A DNA stretch of 64,000 bases, from assembly GCA_027625915.1 (NCBI GenBank), contig JANTQA010000063.1:2976001-3040000 (forward strand). The letters run 5' to 3'. Shown here in pieces: positions 25,698 through 38,371 of this stretch. The number at the start of each line of letters is the position of its first letter. Position 1 is the first letter of the stretch. A program made the position numbers and the translations under genes. The stretch comes from Anaeramoeba flamelloides. Taxonomy: Eukaryota; Metamonada; Anaeramoebidae. The notes under the pieces are model-generated. The model was not told the DNA's origin. It saw nothing but the letters and a program-made list of their open reading frames with translations, and did no database searches.

Positions 25698-26300
25698 ATG
25701 TCCCTCGAAAACTACAAAACAGCATTCAACCTTTTTGATACTGACGGAAATGGATCAATTGATGTATCTGAATTATCAAGCGCCTTTAAAAAACTTGGAC
25801 AAACTGTCGATGAAGAGCAAATCAAAAAAATGGTAAAAGAAGTTGACACTGACAACTCTGGTGATGTTGACTTTGATGAATTTTGTAAAATGGTTTGTCA
25901 AAACTCTCCTTTTTTTTTTTTTATTCTTCTCTCTTTTTTTTCTTTTTATTATTTTTTATTTTATTTTTTTTTATTTTTATTTTTTGTGTTTCTTTTAAAT
26001 CCAAAATTTTTATTTTTTACCCTTTAATTTTCTCTTTCCATGGTGCTTTTATTCTTTTCTGTAATTTCAATTTAGATGCAAATGCAAGAAGAAATGAATT
26101 CCGATCCTGAACTTGTCAAAGCTTTCAAAATGTTTGACAAAGATGGAAATGGATTTATTGAACGTGACGAATTGGCATCAGTAATGAAAGAAATCGGACA
26201 AACCCTTACTGAAGAAGAAGTTGACAATATGATGAAACAAGCAGATACTGATGGTGATGGAAAAATCTCATTTTCTGAATTTAAAGTAATGATGAAATAA
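25698..26300 (+). CDS. Calmodulin-like protein, four EF-hands
   Basis: Exons 25698-25892 and 26076-26300 (139 residues). It binds calcium and relays it to target proteins in the cytosol. Four canonical 12-residue EF loops are visible: DTDGNGSIDVSE, DTDNSGDVDFDE, DKDGNGFIERDE and DTDGDGKISFSE, each with Asp at position 1, Gly at 6 and Glu at 12. The linker reads KMMQMQEEMNSDPEL. The intron (183 nt, GTTTGT...TTTAG) lies in the central linker, and removing it joins two perfect calmodulin halves. The ATG at 25698 gives an N-terminus about ten residues shorter than typical calmodulin. The frame is open upstream, and an AG just before (aatag|acaaatg) leaves room for an upstream exon. It could be a divergent calmodulin or a close relative such as a light chain. 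Confidence 0.93.
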
Positions 26301-28189
26301 GTAATTTCAAAATTTTTTAAGATACTCATTCTAAACCTATAAGATACAAAATCTCCAGGCTTACAAAACAAATGAACACTATTTCTGATCTTGCTTTTTT
26401 TAATTTATAATTTACCTTTTGTCCTGTGAATGAAAATGCTTTTTTTTGATATTTTTCACAAATAAAGCCATTTTCTTTCAAAATTTTTTTTAAAAATTTA
26501 TTTTTTTTTATTTTATTTTCTATTTATTGAAATTGAGTCGTTGTGCTTATTTACAAGATCTAATCTCTGGATTTTTTTTTTTTTTTTTTAATCCTGTTAT
26601 TCACCACAAAATTGGTTATTCTAAGAAGACGTAGGACTTCTGATTTAATAATAAGACGTTTAGATCTCATTCAGTTTTACAAAAATAACAAAAACTTTGC
26701 TATCAGAAATCCATAATTTTCAAGTTCGAAAAAATTCATCTTATTTCCCTGCTTGATAAATAAAAAATCCTTCTCATCTTTGGATTAATAATGATTGACA
26801 ATCATTATTAAAAGAGTTCGCCTTTTGATTCTTTTTTGAAAAAAAACCAAATAATTCTTTTTTTGATTCCATAGAATCAAATGATTCCTTTTTATTTCAA
26901 AGATAAGTTTCAAATCATTTCTTGTTATAATTTGATTTTCAAGGAATCCCATCATTCTCAAAATTTCATAATTAATCGATTTTTTTTAAAAAGAATTCAA
27001 TATTTCTCAAAAAAAATAAATATTTAAGGTTATAATTATTGAAAATTTTAGTTTGAATCATCTTATCAGCAATTCATATGTTTTCATGTTTATTCCTGGC
27101 CAGAAAATTTATTTTACTCCAAAATGGAATCAAAGGAATATATTATTTTGTAATAGAGTTTTTGTTACAAATAAAAATTCTTTTTTTTACTCCAAAAAAT
27201 CAGAATAAAATAATTTTTGAGGTTTTTAAAAAATTCTTTTTAAAACGGACTTAACAAGTAGAAAATGTTGATAAAAACTAATTCCATTGGGAACCATTTT
27301 TATATTACTATTATTTTCCTATTATAAAACGAAAATTTTGTAATTCACATTCCAAAATATTTTTTGATGAATAATTAGATGAAAATCCAAAAATATTTAC
27401 AAAATCGTTTAGAAATGATATTTTTAGATATTTAATTACCCTACCTATGTTAACTCTAAGTTAAAATTTTCACTCTGTCAATTTGATTGTAACATTAATA
27501 ATTAATATACATTTTGGAAATTGAAATAAAAATTTTCATTTATTAATTAGAAAATAAAACGTATTATTCCAAATTTAAATTTTTGAGATTCTATGTATTC
27601 CAAAAATGGAATCATCTTAGGAACTTAGATCATTGTATAATTTGATCTTGTTAGACCTATTTATTGACCAGTTTAACCTTTTAAATAGATAAAAAGGGGA
27701 TACTAATAAATCCACAAAAATGTTTTAAGCTTTTTTAATAAATTTCCATCGTTTTTAATCTTATTATAAACTTCGAATATATTTTTTTTCCAATCAAATC
27801 ACTGTTATCTATAGTATAATTTTTCTTGGATTTAGAAAAATAAAATTCTTACTTCAAAACCCAGAAAAAAAATTTTCAAAAACCTAAAAGTGTATAAAAA
27901 TGTTAAAAGTATTTTTGTGAATTTATAAGTAAAATAAACCAAAAAAGTGTTAAGGTTAATATCTTTCCAATTGATTTCAATTGAGTACAATTTCTGAATG
28001 ATGTATATTTTCAAAGAACTCTTTTACTTATTAAAGATAATTTTTAAGGAAAAAAAAAAATGATTTAATAATAAAAAGATAATGGGTACAATTCAGAAAT
28101 AAAAATAGTTAAATATTTTTTTTAATAGATAAAATCAAATATTACTTATTGAAGTATTAATTTAACCAGATATTCACAGACCATTAAAG

Positions 28190-29470
28190 AATTCTGTAAT
28201 TGAGTGTAAATGGTATTAGTACTCTACACCTCAATTTACTTCAAATAATCTATTCTAAATCTTCTTGCAAAATAAATTATTTGATTTTTTCCTCAGGATC
28301 TCAATTAAAAATTTATCATATTTTGAATTATTTTTTAAAATTACTTTTCCAAATCTATAAATAGAAACTCCAAAAAAACAGTGCTCCAGTATTTAACAAA
28401 TATTATTTAGAACTTCCAAAAGTAACTATTTTTTTTTTTCAATTTATTAATTTCAATGATACACTCAATTATAACCAACATAAAATACTAAAGACTGATA
28501 ATTTTATTTTATTTTGATAAAGCTTAATTTCATAACATCAAAATATTTCTATTATTTCATAAATTATTCGTAAAAATAATCTATTATTTAATAATTAATT
28601 TTTTAATTTAAATAATTATTTTCGTGACTAATCTACATTTTCTAACAGCAGATATCGATCTTGAGATCAATTTAAGAATGATTTTTTTTTTTAATTTCAA
28701 GTTCTGAATAGTGATAATTTATTCTTAAAAATTATTTCAAAATACATATTTTTTTCGAAAATTTCTTAATTATTTTCAAATACCAAGATAATTTTTTATT
28801 GATGAGATCAACAAATAAATATTTTTCGAAACAAGGGAAATTAGTTGTGATGTAATAATAAAATATATTTAAAATGTATTGAATAGATATTAGAAGAAAA
28901 ATATACTTTGAAAATTTCAAAATTACAATTTTTTTTTCTCATTTTTTTTTTTTTTATTTTTTTTTTTACAAGTAATTCATCTGTAAATATTTTTTTATGG
29001 CTAGATCAATAGTCACTAGGTAAAATTGAGTTATTCTAATGTTACCAAAATAGTGGAAAAAACAATAGAGATGTTATTTTTATTTCTATTGGGATTTTGT
29101 TTGACTACATCAAAAAGATCAATATAACATTTTTGTTTTTCAAAAAAGTCCTAAAAGAATTTGATTTTTTCAATTTTGCAGAAAATTTATGGGTTAATTA
29201 GTTTTATTTTTATTTAGAAAATCAACTATCATTTATATTTATTTTTTTACTTATTTTTTTTTTTTTTGTTCTTCAAAGAACAATAATAAAAAATAATATA
29301 TATTTGAAAAAAATGACGATTCTCTTTGACAAAAACAATGTTTCGTACTATCAAACTATTCATTTGTTTAGAGACATTTGAACTTTGAAGAACTAATGTG
29401 TTTTATACCCAACGACAGAATACTTTAATCTTGGTATATCCGTTGGTAGACTTTAACCCATGAACTTTTT
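28190..29470. repeat. Dispersed repeat G, copy 2
   Basis: Matches 21700-22070 and 23200-23520 in the same orientation. The stretch at about 28870-29370 lacks a counterpart in copy 1. The repeat ends near a word resembling gtagactttaacccatgaa. I found no recognisable coding sequence. Confidence 0.45.
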
Positions 29471-29544
29471 TTCTTTATTTTTTTTTCCTATTTTTTCTCG
29501 TATGTTTTTCGTTTTTTAAAGATAAAGAAAATTTGGGTATTTCT

Positions 29545-29665
29545 TCCCATTGAATAATTGTGGAATTTATGATTTTCCCATTTAATTTCCTTTCAGTAAA
29601 TTTAAGTACAGGGGTATATAGAATGTAATTTATATTTCTTCAATAATAAAAAAGAAATACTCTCA
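29545..29665 (+). mobile_element. LINE 3' end fragment
   Basis: Similar to the tail of the LINE fossil at 63840-63960: a shared gtgaaat-ctatgatttt block, then agtaaatttaagta, then gaatgtaatttatatttctt followed by a caataataaaaaa tail. Only the 3' end is present, as expected of a 5'-truncated insertion. Confidence 0.45.
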
Positions 29666-29849
29666 ATTTTTTTTGAAAGATAATTGAATTTTAGAAATAT
29701 TCACCCTAAAAACAATCTAAAAAAGACGAATATTAATATAAGTAAATATATATATATATATATATATATTATTAAAATGTATAAATCTTGAATTAAGAAT
29801 AATAAAAGAGACTTACAAAGTCTATTTTATACACTTTATATATCACAAT

Positions 29850-30389
29850 ATAAACCACATTCCAAAAAGTTAGACACACCAAAAATCTAAAATTAGCAGA
29901 AAAAAAAATCTCAATTTATTATATTTTTTCCAATAGTACTATAAAACCACTTTTAAGTAACCTATTATTAATGTTTTTATAATTAATCATTTTCATCCAA
30001 ACAAAGGAAAAAAATATAATAAGAAATAATAAAAAGGGGTGTTTCCAAAATAAAGAACCCAGTCGAGCAAAAAATATTTTGGTAAATTTGTTGAAATTTC
30101 ACCAATAATTATTGATCGATCAAATGATAAGATACCATCAACCAATTGTATGTCATTTTTCAATTTAACAAACACAATACTAACCTTCTATAAACCATTG
30201 AAAAAATATTTCAGATCTAATGAAACAGATCACTAAACTGGTAAAAAGGAAATGATAACAAAACAAAAAAGATAAAAAAATAAATTCGTTTGTAAAAATC
30301 AAAATTATTTCCAAATTAAATGTAAAGTGTAGTATTTTTATTGTTTCAACTGTTTAAACAGTGTCCCAATTTTTGGAATTTAGTTTATA
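29850..30389 (-). mobile_element. MITE family B, copy 1 (Tc1-like)
   Basis: About 540 bp, with ends resembling tataaacaccattccaaaaa and the inner GGACAC found at many Tc1-like termini. It is inverted relative to copy B2 (33187-33720) and parallel to B3 (49285-49826). It carries, on the - strand, a stretch reading KLKNDIQLVDGILSFDRS that B2 also encodes. It is non-autonomous. Confidence 0.65.
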
Positions 30390-31218
30390 AATACATATAG
30401 ATAGATAAATATTACTGATATTATAACTTTTCGTTTTAAAAGCACAAAAGACTTATAAAATCATTTTTTTTCAAATTTTTTACATTTTTTTTTGTTTCAT
30501 TCATTGTTTTATTGTTTTATTTTTTGAAAAAGTTCTTGAATTCTATTGAAATCATACTTTTCATTTCTTGGATGTGAAAAAATGCAAACAAAATACTTAA
30601 AAACAACAACAAAAAAAAAAAAACAATTATATACAGGTAGGATTAAATGGTCTTAAAAGCCTTTGAAAACAATATTAATTTGCAATTTCCCTGTTAAGTG
30701 GGAGGTTTTACATTTAAACTCATAAAAACAGTTTGATTTTCTATTTTGAAAACACCACATAAACTCCAAGTAGTTTTTCTTTTAAAACTTTTGAAAATTG
30801 TAAACTCTTTAAACACCGAGAAAAATTTTTTTTTTTAAAAATTACTTTTTTGTGTTGAAAAGTGGTAAAAATTTAAACTTTTTTACCAATTCCAAATTAG
30901 ATCAGCTCACCTATTGTTTTTGTCTTTTGATTACATACATACATATACCAGACAAACAAAATTTACGCTTCACTCACGTGTGTAAAACGCGTTTAACGAA
31001 ATCAAAAAAAATCGTCATACCTGTGATATATAGATAAAGATATATAGATATATTAAAATAAAGGAACATGAATCCTTATTTTTGTTTGAATATAATAACC
31101 TTTTATCAAGTCAAAATAAAAATAAAAAAAATAAAGGGTTGTTTTAAAATTAATTTGATATTTTCAATTTATTTTAAATAAAAAAATAATAAATATATTT
31201 CTTTAACGATTTGATCAA

Positions 31219-34200
31219 TTATACATTTTCTTTTTTAATAATTTTCTTTGATTGTAATTCTTTATTTGTCCCCTTTTCAAAAATAATTTCATTTTTTAGA
31301 GATATGGATTTTTCATTTTCAATTTCAACTAGCTTTTCATTGTTTTGTAAATTATCTTTTTGATAATTCTGCACTTTCCCATGCTCTATGAAATCGGAAA
31401 TATTACCAAGTTGGTCTTTTTCGCTATTAATTTTTGTTTGTATTTTTTTAAACTTTTGTTTTAAATTGTTGGTTTCATTCATTATCCTCCTTCTTTCTTG
31501 TTTTTGTTGTTCAATACTGCCCATCATTTTATTTAATTTTATTTGAAGTTTTTCTTGCTGTATTTTTGTATTTTCTTGTTCTCCTTTTATTGATTCTTTT
31601 AAAGCTTGGTTTTGTTTAATAATTTGATCATAAAAATTATTTAAGGAAGATATTTCATTTAAAAATTCGTCAATAATATTAAAATCTTGTAATTCAGTAA
31701 TAATGTTTCGTAAATTATTAATGGCACTTCCAAAATTTGGTTCTCTTTTTCGTTGTATTTTTTCTTCTTTTGCTTTTTGAAAAGATAAAAAAATAATTAA
31801 TTGATAAAATCAGTGAAGAAAAATTAAATTAATAAGTTTATTTGTTGGGTGTATCTAAATAAGATTCGAAAATTTCTGAATTGCTTTATTACCTATATCA
31901 TTCTATCTATTTTTATTTTTTTCCAGACAAATGAAGAAAGGTAATATATTTTTTTCAAGAATTTTCATTTTTTTTTTTCTTTTTAATTTTTATCATTTTA
32001 AAAAAAGCATAATTGCTTTTGTTAAAAAAAAAAGTTTGTTTTTAATGATGAAATATTGTATTTAAAAATCATATTATTAATGAAAAAAAGAATCGATTTG
32101 TAAAACATACCAAAAAATTGTTTGTGAATATATATATATATATATATTAGATTGTTTTTGTAGAAATTTTGAAGATTAAATATTTTTTTCTATTTGGAGA
32201 TTGATTTTCAAAGAAAATTCCCACCACAACCAAGAAGAATTCAGAAAATCATCTTAATACAAATAACATTGAGCTACCTTGATTTTATATTGTAAACCCA
32301 AAGATAGGATCAATTGAAGGAATTTGTTCATGGGATTTAATTTAAACTTTACTATTGAAAAAAAAATAAAAAACGGTTTTTAAAATGGAAATGTTAGATA
32401 TTTTAAATTGATTCTGAGCAAAATTAAAACCAAAAGATACCAAATCTTGGTGAATTATCGAAAAAAGGTTAAGCCCAGTTAAAAAAAGACGTGAAACTCA
32501 AAGTAGAAAAAATGCCAGGTCTTCAAAAATAAAACAGTAAATAAATATGAAACTTTATCCCCTTTTTTTGGTCTCTTCTCAATTTATTTGACTCTTCTTA
32601 AACCAAATACAAAATTCAAGGAAAATTGTATTGGGAAATTAAATTCATTTTTTCATAAAAATTCAACAAAATTCCTTCATAAATTAACCTGAATCCGAAA
32701 CACAAAATTTGAAAAGGCAATTAATTCCTATAAAACCTTGAAGCTTTAACAAGTTTTCACAAGTCAAAAAAGAAAAAAAAATTTTTTTAAAAATAAAAAA
32801 TTTGTTGGCATTTTTTTAATAAATCAAGTTGATTTACATTGACAATCCAAAATTAAAAACAAAAAAAAAAAAACAAGGCCTTTGAAGATCCTTCATTCTA
32901 AAAGCTAAAAAGAGGATAGAATATTTTCAAGACTTTTTCAAAAATCAAATCTTCATCTCAAATTTTGAGAACTTTTTGATTTTTATTTCTCATGAGTCAA
33001 TTCAGTGGTTGACTAATTCTAAATTAGTGATACAATGTGCATAAATAATGATAAACTTTGGAAAATATCTAAAACTTGTGGATTTTTTATTTCTTTGATT
33101 CGGAATTGAAAATAAATTAATTTTACAGTAAGAATTTTGATAGAGATAAAATATTACTTTTTCATATTTGATGAAATACGTTTTTTTAAACTAAACTCCA
33201 AAAATTTGGACACTGTTTAAACGGTTGAAAGAATAGCAATATCAAACTTTAAATCCAATTTGAAAGTAGTTTTGATTTTACAAACTATCTCATTTTTTGT
33301 CTTTTTTGGTTTTGTTTTCATTTCCTTTTTTGCAGTTACGTGATCTGTTTCATTAGATCTGAAATTTTTTCAATGGTTTATAGAAGGTTAGTGCTGTGTT
33401 TGTTAAATTGGAAAATCACACACAATTGGTAGATGGTATCTTAACATTTGATCGATCAACAATTGTTGGTGAAATTTCAAGAAATTTACCAATACATTTT
33501 TAGCTCCGCTCGTTTCATTATTTTGAAAAACAGATTTTTATTTTTTCGTTTTATATTTTTTTCTTTTATTTGTATTGAAATGATTACTTATAAAAACATT
33601 AATAATGGGTTACTTAAATGTGGTTTTATATTACTTTTGGAAAAATATAATAAATTGAGATTTTTTTTTTTTCCTATTTTTGATTTTGGCTGTGTCCAAA
33701 TTTTTGGAATGGTGTTTATAATACTTGTATATTACTTATAAAGAAAATTAATTCTAGTTTTTTTTTTTTTTTTTTGAGGAGATTAAGAAGATTTGATTTA
33801 AGTTGAAAGATAAAAAGTATTGGATCTTTGAATAAAACATGATTAACTGAAAAAAATTAAATTTAAAATTAAACCTTCCAGTAAATTCTATTTTTTTCGC
33901 AAATATTGCAAAAAAAGAATCCAAATAGTTTAAAAATGAATCATTGGATAAAACAAAATGACATTTAAGTTATTTTGAAGATTATAGAGGTATTAACTAA
34001 TCGAATCATAATTTTGACTTTTGAAAAAAACAGACAAAGTTTAATGATTTAAATGGTTTTTAATTGGAGCTTTTATGGTAAATTCACTCTTGATAATTAT
34101 ATGTTTATTAGTGTTTATCCAAACCAGATAATTAAAACTGGTATACTTTATAAATTTTGAGAATAAAATAAAATTTAATTTCAAAAAGAAATTTTGAAAT

Positions 34201-34665
34201 TAAACAAAAAATGCAAAATAAATTGTAATGTATATTCTTTTTCCAAATATTGAATAAAAAGAATCAAAATAGTTGAAAAAATTAATCATTTAATTAAAGA
34301 TAATTTTTAGTAAAACCAAAATTGTTATCATAATGTAATATTTATACTATATTTTTGTTGGACAAATACTTACTTATCATATTTTGAGAACTTCCAATTG
34401 TCTTTGATCTTCTTTTTTTTTTTGTCGTGCTACTTTGTTTGCTTTTGTTTTTTGCCATTTTATATACCCCATTTAGTTGTACTGTTCCTGAACGTTGCCT
34501 CGAAACCGGCTTTGTTGACAATTTAAAAATAAATTCAAGATGCGGACTGTCACAAAAATTTATTAAATTAAGAAATGTTTGAACCCAAATCTCCTCATTT
34601 TTTGATTTGAATAGCCATGTTACGTTATTAAACCCTGTTTGAGAACTATTTTATTTATTGATTTA

Positions 34666-34696
<31 letters not shown>

Positions 34697-37600
34697 TATG
34701 ATAGAAATATTTATTAATCATTTTTTTTTTATATGAAATTAAAATTAATTTTGAAATTTTGCTTTGAATTCTAAAAATATTTTTAATTTATGTTTTTTTA
34801 TATTGTCTTGCTAATTTGATGAGGCATTGTTTTAATGATAAATAAAACAGAAAAAAATTAAATTTTTATGAATTTTTAAGAAAATTAAAAAAATTGTTTT
34901 ATTAATCCAAAAACTTTTCCAAATTCTCAAGAAAACAAGGTAAAATTAAAATCAATTTTAGTTACGTCTTGCTTAACTTAGTAATTCTACTTTATCTGAA
35001 AATATATTTGTATGATTAAATAAACTTTATTATGTTTTAAAATAAAGAGGAAAGTAAGAGGAATAAGAGAATTTTGGTTTTCATACATTTTCAAGGAAAA
35101 TTTCGAATTTGAATGATAGGGCAAATAATTTTACTAAAAAGACAAAATTTCTAAAAAACAACACTAAATTAAAAGTTTAACAAGATCTCTTGACACAATA
35201 TTCTTTTAAGTCAATATATATGTTGTTGGATAAATGTGTTGCTAATCATTAAAGTAATATTCACTGACCTTAAAATTAGGATAGTCATTAGGCCACAAAA
35301 TTATAAATTCAAAGTGAGTTAAAAAAAAAAAATGTAATTTCATTAATATGGATTTCTCGAGTGGTTTTTGACAATAAAAGAAAACGCAGGTTTTTTTATT
35401 TATTTTTATTAATTATTGATGAAGAAGTGTAAACTACACTCTAGTTGTTCTTATACTTAATTTTCCTCAAAGGAAATTAGAGCATAAAATTATAGATTTC
35501 TCAGTTATTAATTAATGAAAATAATTTCAAACTATTTTGATTTAAAATCAATTCATTAAGGGACAAGTCATTAAGGTGAAAAATAATTTTCTAAATTTTC
35601 AGAAAAAAAAAAAAAATATGTACTGTTTATGAGTGCCTATTAACAATCAAAAACAAATTAGCCTGTGGTGTACAATCGATCTCCAAAAATTAACAATCAA
35701 AAACATTGGTATTTTAAGAAAAAAGCACCAAAGAATAACACTCGATTTCCAATTTGAATGGTTGTGAAATATAATTTTGAAAGCAATTGTTAGTTTAGAG
35801 ATTTTTGATATTTGGTGCTTTTTAAGATCTCGAAGAATTTTTTTTCATTTCTTCAAAGGAGTTATTTTTTTCTCAAGAATATTACAAAATCCTTAGTTTG
35901 TCAAATATAGAGAGTTACAAAATAACTACAAACTAAATTAAATCGAATTAAATTGATTGTGTGCTTTTAGAAAACAATTTATTTTAAATTGAAGAAATTT
36001 AAGTCTTTGGAAATTGAAACAAGAAATGAGTAATTTTTTTTTTAAAATTTGATTTTTTGTCATTGAGAATACTTTTGAATTTTGTTTTTTTGGTTAATTG
36101 AATTTTTTGTCAATTAGACTCCTAGGAATTTTTTTTTTTATTATTTGAATTTTGTCAATCAAAAGAAGTGCAATTTCACAATACCCTTTTTTAGTTTCAT
36201 GTCACTTATTGATTATGGAGCAAGCCCATGATAAATGACTAGAGCTTTAAGATTTTTTTCTTTTAATTTATTTTGAAACATTAATATATATTTTCCAGAG
36301 GAAGGACATATACCCTCAAAAAATGATCAATATTTTCTATTATTTCCTTCTGTTCATTCTTTAAACATAAAGGACAAGATTTGTTTGAATTTTTATTTAT
36401 TATATGAAGGTATTTTCCGAATAACTAGGAAAGAATTTTCATTCATTTTCCTTATTAAATTGTTCTTTTACAAATAGAGAGTTTTCAAAGAGGTAGGTAG
36501 TAATTTGCCATTTGTGACACTTTTTGAAAAAGGAAATTGAAAATGAAGTGGAATTTTTCCCCATTTATTATGAAAATATCAGTAATAATCTCTATTTAAT
36601 CAATTAGTAAACGTTCTGAATTTTTGAATTGTTAAGCTTGAAGGATAACCAAAACAAAGTTTTTTGTAAGGTTCCCAATTAAATCAAAATTTTGGTGGGT
36701 ACATGTTTTGAGTCTGACCAAATAAGTTCTTTGGGTGTTTTATAATCTTTGATTCTTGTTGAATTCTTTTCGGGAAATAAAAGTTTTATAAAGTGAACCC
36801 CAGTAAGATAATAAACCACAAAAGAACTCTGTTAATCGAAAAATATTGAACAGTATTTTCATCCAGCCTTCCTTCCAAAAAAAAACAAAAAATCAAAAGG
36901 AGATTTCGGGAAATCATTCAAGTCCTAACTCGAAAAGGAGAAACTCAAAATACAAGCGAGATTGGCTGGATTGATCGTAAAGAGTGTAAATTTTGGCTTT
37001 AATCTTTTCAATAATTTTTTGCAAAAAGATGATGAAAAATTTTGTCTATTTAATCTCCGATTCGCTGTATTTTGGGCACAATTGTGATTCAAGGCATTTT
37101 TACACTTTTTGGGAATGTTTGAAGTTTAGTGCATTTTTGGGTATTCTTTTTGTCATGATGGCAATTTTCTTTCTTCGCTAATTGTGAATAGTGTGTTTTC
37201 TGATCATTGTTTGGTTTCAATAAAAATCGAAATGAAAAAAAAAAGAATTTTTTTTGTTGATGTTCAAAAAAGTAAAATAATTTCATTTTTGCATTCTCGA
37301 AATTCGAAATAATCACAAACAAAGGGATGGGTAATCAAAAAAATCACATGTGTTGTGTAAAAAAGTGAATTAATCAAATTGGTTTGTTTTTTTTATTTGC
37401 CAGATAAGCCTATTCTTTCTTCTCTTCTTTCAAGAACAAAAAAACAAAACAAAACAAAAAAAGATAACAAAAAAGGAAATTTGGAATTTTTTTGAAAGGG
37501 TACTTACCTTTTTAAGGTGTTGATCTCTTGTTCCAGTGATTCTTCAGAAGAAGTTTTTAAGTGAGGTTGTGTTTCTATTTATTTTGAAAAAGAAAAAGGT

Positions 37601-37866
37601 AATTTTGGTGTTTAGCAATTAGCCTGAAAAAACGAGTTTTGCCTTAAAACCGTGTGCGGGATAAACGGCCACTTACCATGTAAAAAGGAAGACACGAGTG
37701 ATCCTTTTGCATTTTTTTTAGTACATTTGAACATTTTGCAAAAACGTTTTGTAACAAAAACAAGATTTGTGTCTAATCCCGAAATAGCAATTGACTCGTG
37801 GATTTGTTCAAGTTTTTTTTTGTATTTTTTTTTGTCTTTTTCAGCAATAACTTTTGTGAAATGCAT
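31219..37866 (-). CDS. PAS domain coiled-coil protein
   Basis: Proposed exons, in transcription order, are 37677-37866, 37508-37574, 34374-34645 and 31219-31772 (360 residues). PAS domains sense small ligands, redox state or light, or mediate dimerisation. The domain (about residues 20-150) is assembled from three exons: AISGLDTNLVFVTKRFCKMF, then ETQPHLKTSSEESLEQEI, then TWLFKSKNEEIWVQTFLNLI. This order and spacing is that of a PAS fold. Exon 4 adds a Lys/Glu/Gln-rich coiled coil (about 185-360). Three donors are GTAAGT, all junction phases agree (1, 2, 1), and no stop interrupts the join. Intron sizes are 102, 2862 and 2601 nt. The ATG at 37866 follows an in-frame stop. The ligand and partner are unknown. 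It could also be two genes if the long introns are wrong. Confidence 0.7.
31773..34373 (-). other. Large intron 3 of the PAS gene
   Basis: 2601 nt, donor GTAAGT at 34373 and acceptor caaaaag at about 31773, phase 1 on both sides. It contains MITE B2 (33187-33720) and a short TA run near 32130-32147. I see no coding sequence inside. Confidence 0.6.
33187..33720 (+). mobile_element. MITE family B, copy 2 (Tc1-like)
   Basis: The left end is actccaaaaatttggacact and the right end gtccaaatttttggaatggt, running into gtttata. It carries an open stretch reading KLENHTQLVDGILTFDRS and TIVGEISRNLPIHF, also recognisable in B1 and, with a shift, in B3. No complete transposase is present. It sits inside PAS gene intron 3. 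Confidence 0.7.
34880..35300 (+). repeat. Dispersed repeat H, copy 1
   Basis: Same-orientation match to 59535-59920. Shared words include ccaaaaactttt, aaaacaagg-t/c-aaaa and tattcact-g/a-acc. It lies near a LINE fossil in this copy and may be LINE-derived. The family is unproven. Confidence 0.4.
35395..36425 (-). mobile_element. LINE fossil (non-LTR retrotransposon 3' part)
   Basis: On the - strand, 36300-36400 reads NKNSNKSCPLCLKNEQKEII then ENIDHFLRVY. This resembles the CPxC...H zinc-finger motif that ends many LINE reverse transcriptase proteins; the usual last Cys is absent. The copy at 63640-63960 encodes a matching QEIIENIDHFLWVYPSS. Downstream, 35395-35600 matches the 3' tail of that copy (ctacactcta...acttcttc). 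In between, the frame is broken repeatedly. It is a dead insertion within a PAS gene intron. Confidence 0.6.
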
Positions 37867-38371
37867 TTTTGTTCGGAAAGTGAAAATAAAAAAAAATAAT
37901 TCCCATTAACCAAATAAAACTCACTTTGTATATTTTTGACTGGTTTGTAGTTTTAAAAGACTGGAAAAAAATGTCTTTTGGTCAGTCCAACTTTGTGTAA
38001 TGGTTTATTGAAAAAAATCCTACTTTTCGGTTATTTAATCAAATTTTTTCTTTGAAAAAAAGTTCCAAAAACAAGAGTGTGGAGAACTTTGTTTTTGTAT
38101 CGAGTCAGTCAATTCCTCAACTAATAACACATTTTGAATTTTGGAATAAAACTGATGGAAAATTTACCTTTTATTTGGTTGGTGCTTGACCATGAGGTAA
38201 TTCGAGTGTCAATTGAGTAAGTAAATTATTGGAGAAAAATTATCAAAAAACAATAGTTTAGCTCCTTGTGAGATTGGGTATTAATTGTTTTTAAACAATT
38301 ATTCTTTTGTTTGTCTATATTTTTCTTGAACGATAAGCTTTGATCATATATTTTGCAAAAAATTATTGTAT

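Larger units (their letters stand above)
26301..31218. other. Spacer between calmodulin and the PAS gene
   Basis: The genes on either side converge. AATAAA at 26461-26466 is a possible calmodulin polyadenylation signal, weak evidence in such A/T-rich DNA. Repeat G copy 2 occupies about 28190-29470, a LINE 3' end about 29545-29665, a TA microsatellite about 29748-29769, and MITE B1 about 29850-30389. I see nothing in 26640-28180 or 30390-31218. Confidence 0.5.
34646..37507 (-). other. Large intron 2 of the PAS gene
   Basis: 2862 nt, donor GTAAGT at 37507 and acceptor aaaatag at 34646-34652, with phase 2 on both sides. It interrupts the PAS domain. It contains an ATT run (about 34665-34697), a repeat shared with 59535-59920, a LINE fossil on the gene's own strand (about 35395-36425) and a possible endonuclease remnant on the other strand (about 36840-37230). 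Confidence 0.6.

Noticed and set aside
25893-26027. Read-through of calmodulin exon 1 giving a hydrophobic tail
   Set aside because: It is intron sequence. Removing it restores EF-hands 3 and 4 directly.
37652-37909. 85-codon + strand frame
   Set aside because: It is antisense to PAS gene exon 1, which has domain support.
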